DNA of 64,000 nt from Verrucomicrobiota bacterium. GTDB taxonomy: Bacteria > Verrucomicrobiota > Verrucomicrobiia > Limisphaerales > JACRJZ01. The stretch is taken from the NCBI GenBank assembly GCA_016219875.1, contig JACRJZ010000090.1, forward strand, positions 19,342 through 83,341, given 5' to 3'. The notes under the pieces were generated by a model. The model was not told the origin of the DNA. It worked only from the letters and a program-made list of their open reading frames with translations, and ran no database searches. The translations under genes and the position numbers were made by a program. This document shows positions 59,994 to 64,000 of the stretch, one piece after another (position 1 is the first letter of the stretch; the number at the start of each line of letters is the position of its first letter).

Positions 59994-62123
59994 ATGAGCA
60001 CGTCCCTCGCAACGTCGGAAGTCAACGAGCTGGCCCGGGGCCTGAACCGGCTCGCCCGAAACCTGTGGTGGACCTGGGACCAGGGATCCCAGGAAATCTT
60101 CGCGGAGCTGTCACCGCGGGGTTGGCAGAACCTGTACCACAACGCGGTGGCGGTGTTGCACGAAGTCTCCGAAGCCGAATTGCGGGCGCGTTTGCAGGAC
60201 CCCGCCCTGGCCGAGCGCGTGCGCAAGGCGCTTCAGGAGTTCGATGCTTACCTCAACCAGAAGGACACCTGGGCCGCGCAACACGCGCCGTCGCTGGTGG
60301 AGCACCCCGTGGCGTATTTCTCCGCCGAGTTCGGCTTTCACGAGACGTTGCCCATTGCGGCGGGCGGCCTGGGCATCCTCGCGGGCGATCACACCAAGTC
60401 GGCGAGCGATCTGGGCCTGAATTTTGTCGGCATCAGCCTGTTCTACCGGGAAGGCTACTTCCAGCAGGAGATCAATCAGGACAACTGGCAGGTGGATTAC
60501 TACACCCAGCTCAACCCGAAGAACCTCCCGATGGAGCCGGTGCTGGACGCCAAGGGCGAGCCACTGGTGCTGGAAGTCGGCATCAACATGGCCCAGGTCC
60601 TCTTCAAGGCCTGGCGCGTCAACGTGGGCCGCAGTGCGGTCTATTTGCTCGACGCCAACCTGCGAGAGAACGAGCAACTCTATCGCGACCTGACCCTGCG
60701 CGTGTACGGCGGCGACAGCACCACGCGCATCATGCAGGAAATCCTGCTGGGCGTGGGCGGCGTGCGGTTGTTGCGCACGCTGGGCCTGCGACCGGCCGTG
60801 TTCCACATGAACGAGGGCCACGCCGCGTTCCTCACGCTCGAACTCATCCGCGAGAAGCTCGCGGAAGGGAAGAAGTTCGAGGACGCCGTGGCCGCCACGA
60901 AGCAGGAATGTCTCTTCACCACGCACACGCCGGTGGAAGCCGGGCACGACCGCTTCAAGCCGGACCTGGTCCACTACGCGCTGCACCGGCTGCATCACCG
61001 ACTCAAGGTGTCGTGGAATGACTTGATGGCGTTGGGCCGGATCAATCCCGCCAACGAGTCGGAGCCGTTCTGCATGACCGTGCTGGCGCTCAAGGTGTCG
61101 CGCGCCGCCAACGCGGTGAGCGAATTGCACGGCCAGGTCAGCCGCGAGATGTGGCAGTGTCTTTTTCCCGGCACCCCGGTGGAAAAGGTGCCCATCGGCC
61201 ACATCACCAACGGCATTCACCTGGCGGGCTGGATGAAAGGGCCGACTCGCCGGTTCTGGAAAAAGAAGAACGGCCCTCACTGGGAACAGTCCATCAACAC
61301 CCGCGAGTTCTGGGAAGCGGTGGCGGACCCGGCGCGAGTGAGCGACGAGGAGATCTGGGCCTTCCGCTACCAGCTCAAGCGTGAGATGGTCGAGTTTGCG
61401 CGCCGCCGCTTGCTGCTTCAGGGCCACCGCCTCAACCGCGGCGACTACATCGCCTTCGACTCGCTGTTGAATCCCGACGCGCTGACCATCGGTTTCGCCC
61501 GCCGCTTCGCCACCTACAAGCGCGCCCCGCTCATCTTCGAGCGGTTTGACGACATCGTGCAGCTCGTGCAGGACAAGACCCGCCCGGTGCAGTTCGTTTT
61601 TGCCGGCAAGGCCCATCCGCGCGACGACGACGGCAAGCGGTTCATCCAAAAAATCATTCACTTGAGCAAGTTCAGCGAGTTGAAGGGCCACCTGGTCTTC
61701 ATCGAGAACTACGACATGCACGTGGCCCGCCAGATGGTCAGCGGCTGCGACGTGTGGCTGAACAACCCGCGCCGTCCCCTGGAAGCCAGCGGCACCAGCG
61801 GCATGAAGGCCGGCCCCAACGGCTGCCTGAACCTCAGCATCCTCGACGGCTGGTGGCGCGAAGGCTACGACGGCACCAACGGCTTTGCCATCGGCGACGA
61901 TTCCCATCCGAACAACATCGGCGAACAGGACCGGCGCGACTCCGCCAATCTGTTCCGCGTGCTCACCGAAGAAGTCGTCCCGTGCTACTTCGAGCGCGAC
62001 GCCGACGGCATTCCGCGGCGCTGGATTCAGATGATCCGCCGCGCCATGGTCACGCTGGTGCCTCAGTACAACACCTGGCGCATGGTTCAAGAATACGCGC
62101 AGAAGTACTACCTGAAGAAGTAG
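59994..62123 (+). CDS. glgP: Alpha-glucan phosphorylase
   Basis: A 709-residue glycosyltransferase 35 protein of the shorter (GlgP/MalP-like) type. Sections: NRLARNLWWTWDQGSQEIFA, YFSAEFGFHETLPIAAGGLG, FHMNEGHAAFLTLELIREKL, PIGHITNGIHLAGWMKGPTR and the C-terminal PLP-site region EASGTSGMKAGPNGCLNLSI with the Lys of SGMKA. It phosphorolyses glycogen or maltodextrin to glucose-1-phosphate. I chose the ATG at 59994; a TTG seven codons upstream is in frame. Confidence 0.94.
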   Translation: MSTSLATSEVNELARGLNRLARNLWWTWDQGSQEIFAELSPRGWQNLYHNAVAVLHEVSEAELRARLQDPALAERVRKALQEFDAYLNQKDTWAAQHAPSLVEHPVAYFSAEFGFHETLPIAAGGLGILAGDHTKSASDLGLNFVGISLFYREGYFQQEINQDNWQVDYYTQLNPKNLPMEPVLDAKGEPLVLEVGINMAQVLFKAWRVNVGRSAVYLLDANLRENEQLYRDLTLRVYGGDSTTRIMQEILLGVGGVRLLRTLGLRPAVFHMNEGHAAFLTLELIREKLAEGKKFEDAVAATKQECLFTTHTPVEAGHDRFKPDLVHYALHRLHHRLKVSWNDLMALGRINPANESEPFCMTVLALKVSRAANAVSELHGQVSREMWQCLFPGTPVEKVPIGHITNGIHLAGWMKGPTRRFWKKKNGPHWEQSINTREFWEAVADPARVSDEEIWAFRYQLKREMVEFARRRLLLQGHRLNRGDYIAFDSLLNPDALTIGFARRFATYKRAPLIFERFDDIVQLVQDKTRPVQFVFAGKAHPRDDDGKRFIQKIIHLSKFSELKGHLVFIENYDMHVARQMVSGCDVWLNNPRRPLEASGTSGMKAGPNGCLNLSILDGWWREGYDGTNGFAIGDDSHPNNIGEQDRRDSANLFRVLTEEVVPCYFERDADGIPRRWIQMIRRAMVTLVPQYNTWRMVQEYAQKYYLKK

Positions 62124-62266
62124 CAGGCGCGGACCCTCCGCCCCGCGGCGGGGACGCGCCAGCCCGGCCGCCAAAGTCGCGGTACGACGGGCGGGTCGCC
62201 CGCGCCACGACGGCGGCCGTGTCAAGTTGCGCCCGGCATTCTCTCCCCTCCGCTCAGAAGACGAGC

Positions 62267-62294
62267 TTGACCTGGCGACGGATTTGCATATAGG
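62267..62294 (+). promoter_or_regulatory. Sigma-70-like promoter of the cold-shock gene
   Basis: TTGACC at 62267-62272 and TATAGG at 62289-62294, spacing 16. Transcription near 62301 leaves an 87-base leader before the gene; long leaders are usual for cold-shock mRNAs. Confidence 0.6.
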
Positions 62295-62387
62295 GTCCGC
62301 CCTCATGTAGCGCCGGAGCGGTTCAAGCAAATCTAGTTGGTTGTTGGAGAGCTGTGCTCCCGCGCCGCTGAAAAGCAGGAGAAGCGT

Positions 62388-62603
62388 ATGGCCAGCGGCA
62401 GAGTGAAGTGGTGGGACCGTCGGAAGGGTTACGGATTTATCATCGGTGAATCCGGCAAGGATGTCTTTGTCCATTACTCGACCATCCGGGGCAACGGGTT
62501 CAAGCGCCTGGAGCCGGGAGAACTCGTGAACTACGAACTCATTGAGAGTGAGAAAGGATTCCGCGCCCAAAATGTCAAACGGGACCGCCGATCGAGGGCG
62601 TGA
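62388..62603 (+). CDS. Cold-shock domain protein
   Basis: A 71-residue CSD protein. RNP1 KGYGFI and RNP2 DVFVHY are present within RVKWWDRRKGYGFIIGESGK and KDVFVHYSTIRGNGF. It binds single-stranded RNA/DNA as a chaperone in the cytoplasm. AGGAG at 62377-62381 precedes the ATG at 62388, which favours this start over the earlier in-frame ATG at 62337. The promoter is at 62267. Confidence 0.94.
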   Translation: MASGRVKWWDRRKGYGFIIGESGKDVFVHYSTIRGNGFKRLEPGELVNYELIESEKGFRAQNVKRDRRSRA

Positions 62604-62752
62604 CCTTTTCGCGGCCATCGGCGGAGCGCGCGCACCCAGTCCGCAGAGCGCGCTGTGTTCGATCGTGCCTTGCCGGGCCTTTCAGCCCAGGCCAGTGGGA
62701 TTGCCGCTATTTTGCTTCCTGCGCCGGTTCCTCCTTCGCTAGCTTCCGCGGC

Positions 62753-63925
62753 ATGGCTGGCACGCCCGCCTCACCGGTCACGAACTTGTATGTCCACGTG
62801 CCTTTCTGCGCGCGGAAGTGCGAGTACTGCGCCTTCTTCTCGGAAGTCAGCGATGCCGACACCATGAGCCGCTACGTGACGGCGCTCGTGCGGGAACTCG
62901 AACTGGTCGCCACCGACCTCGCGCCAGAAGCCATCTTCTTCGGCGGCGGCACTCCGTCCCTGCTGGCTCCCCGGCACTGGGAAGAGGTGTTCCGGGCGTT
63001 GGACCGGCTGCGCCTCCTCAACGCGGCGGAATGGACCATTGAATGCAATCCAGCCACGGTGTCGCTGGACAAGGCCCGGCTGTGGCGCGAGGCGGGGGTC
63101 AACCGCCTCTCGCTCGGGGTGCAATCGCTGAATGAGGATTTGCTGGATCGCCTGGGCCGCGTGCATAGCCGGTCGGCCGTGTTCAAGAGCTTCGACCTGC
63201 TGCGCCGGGCCGGGTTCGACAACCTAAACCTCGACCTCATGTTCGCGATCCCAGGCCAGACCCTGGCCGCGTGGCGCGAGACGTTGTGCGAGGCGCTGGC
63301 GATGGACAGCGAGCACCTCTCCAGTTACGAAGTGATCTACGAAGACGACACGCCATTGTTCGCCGAACTCCACGCCGGTGAATTTGACGTGGACGAAGAT
63401 CTCGCCTGCGAGATGTACGAGGAACTCGTGGCCCAGGCGGTGGCCGCGAAGTTCCACCAGTATGAAGTGGCCAACTTCGCCAAGCATCGCTGCGCCGCGC
63501 CGGCGGAGATTCCCAGCCACGCCTGCCGCCACAATGTGAATTACTGGCGCGGCGGCCCGTTCTATGGACTCGGCCCCAGCGCGACCAGCTACGTGCGCGG
63601 TGTCCGCACGAAGAACTGGTCCAACACCCGGCTCTACTGCGAACAATTGGAGCAAGGCCGGCGGGCCATCGAATCGACCGAAGAACTCTCCCCTCTGGGC
63701 CGCGCCGGCGAAACCGCGGCGTTTGGCCTTCGCATGACGGCGGGCTGGCCGTTTGCGGTGTTCAAGCAGGTCACGGGGTTCGATCTCCGCGAACACTGGG
63801 GCGGCGAAATGAGGAAGCTCGTGGACTGTGGCTGGGCACGGCTGGACGAAGAACGGTTCCAACTGACGCCGGAAGGGCTGCGCTTTGCCGACGCCGCCGC
63901 CCAGGAGTTCCTTCGCCCCGAATAG
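62753..63925 (+). CDS. hemW: Heme chaperone HemW (radical SAM)
   Basis: A 390-residue HemW. The radical SAM cluster motif is VPFCARKCEYCAFF (CxxxCxxC), followed by AIFFGGGTPSLLAPRHWEEV, LSLGVQSLNEDLLDRLGRVH, LDLMFAIPGQTLAAWRETLC and HLSSYEVIYEDDTPLFAEL. HemW proteins were long annotated as oxygen-independent coproporphyrinogen oxidase; current view is heme trafficking. The ATG at 62753 directly precedes the domain. Confidence 0.93.
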   Translation: MAGTPASPVTNLYVHVPFCARKCEYCAFFSEVSDADTMSRYVTALVRELELVATDLAPEAIFFGGGTPSLLAPRHWEEVFRALDRLRLLNAAEWTIECNPATVSLDKARLWREAGVNRLSLGVQSLNEDLLDRLGRVHSRSAVFKSFDLLRRAGFDNLNLDLMFAIPGQTLAAWRETLCEALAMDSEHLSSYEVIYEDDTPLFAELHAGEFDVDEDLACEMYEELVAQAVAAKFHQYEVANFAKHRCAAPAEIPSHACRHNVNYWRGGPFYGLGPSATSYVRGVRTKNWSNTRLYCEQLEQGRRAIESTEELSPLGRAGETAAFGLRMTAGWPFAVFKQVTGFDLREHWGGEMRKLVDCGWARLDEERFQLTPEGLRFADAAAQEFLRPE

Positions 63926-63947
63926 CCGCGCGGCTCCTTCAGATCTC

Positions 63948-64000
63948 GTAGCGGCGTCTCGGCAGAGCGCCGCCATTTTGAGATTCCGAGCCAAGAATGG
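63948..64000. repeat. Family P2 left arm, truncated by the window end
   Basis: GTAGCGGCGTCTCGGCAGAG with GCGCCGCC is visible after hemW; any right arm would lie outside the window. Confidence 0.75.

Noticed and set aside
60111..62618. 835-codon minus-strand open frame opposite glgP, and similar long frames opposite ctaD, the exported oxidoreductases and the CLC gene
   Set aside because: They mirror genes with strong family motifs and GC-rich third positions; the products are Arg/His/Val-rich without motifs. Typical antisense artefacts in a high-GC genome.

Overview
This 64 kb, GC-rich (roughly 60-65% by eye) window looks like a chromosomal segment of a Verrucomicrobiota bacterium of the Pedosphaera/Limisphaerales type. 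The inference rests on gene content: four Gfo/Idh/MocA oxidoreductases (three with Tat-like leaders), ThuA, NIPSNAP and DUF1080 proteins in a row, a sialate O-acetylesterase, a PmoA-like DUF6807 protein, a Chlamydia-like long GreA, minor-pilin cassettes, and very many dispersed palindromic repeats. No rRNA or transposase is present, and no taxonomic marker was searched.

Layout. 1-11.7 kb: housekeeping and sugar genes (YebC, LysM lipoprotein, sugar-binding lipoprotein, Gfo/Idh/MocA, lipid kinase, RsmB, long GreA). 11.8-19.8 kb: two mirror-image minor-pilin cassettes (V, W, X types) diverging from a shared 666 bp region; the left one ends in a membrane-anchored receiver protein. 20-29.8 kb: tRNA-Glu, NuoA, EF-hand membrane protein, FG-GAP protein, SNF2 helicase, EVE protein. 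30-39.5 kb: carbohydrate and secreted-enzyme genes. 40.8-47.5 kb: a decayed accessory or defence-like island (DUF4143 ATPase, TIR remnant, DUF1016 nuclease, TIR protein, FRG protein, scattered pieces of a STAND-type protein) beside tRNA-Ser. 47.7-57.1 kb: CLC protein, then heme A biosynthesis and a complete aa3-type cytochrome oxidase operon (ctaA-ctaB-ctaD-ctaE-ctaF-two small genes-ctaC) and a DCC-family protein. 57.7-64 kb: GH28-like enzyme, HAD phosphatase, glycogen phosphorylase, cold-shock protein and HemW.

The most striking signal runs through the whole window. At least five unrelated palindrome families share one design: a tetranucleotide GTAG (or GGAG) followed by a hairpin, usually as inverted pairs separated by simple tandem spacers. 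This is the architecture of REP/BIME elements mobilised by REP-associated Y1 transposases (RAYTs). Several sit in-frame inside protein genes (SNF2 helicase, DUF6807 protein, a small cox-operon gene), and three genes end at a TAG stop that is the element's own GTAG. Other short palindromes and tandem repeats have entered the DUF1016 and TIR genes the same way. Functional calls are from reading protein motifs; no database search was run.
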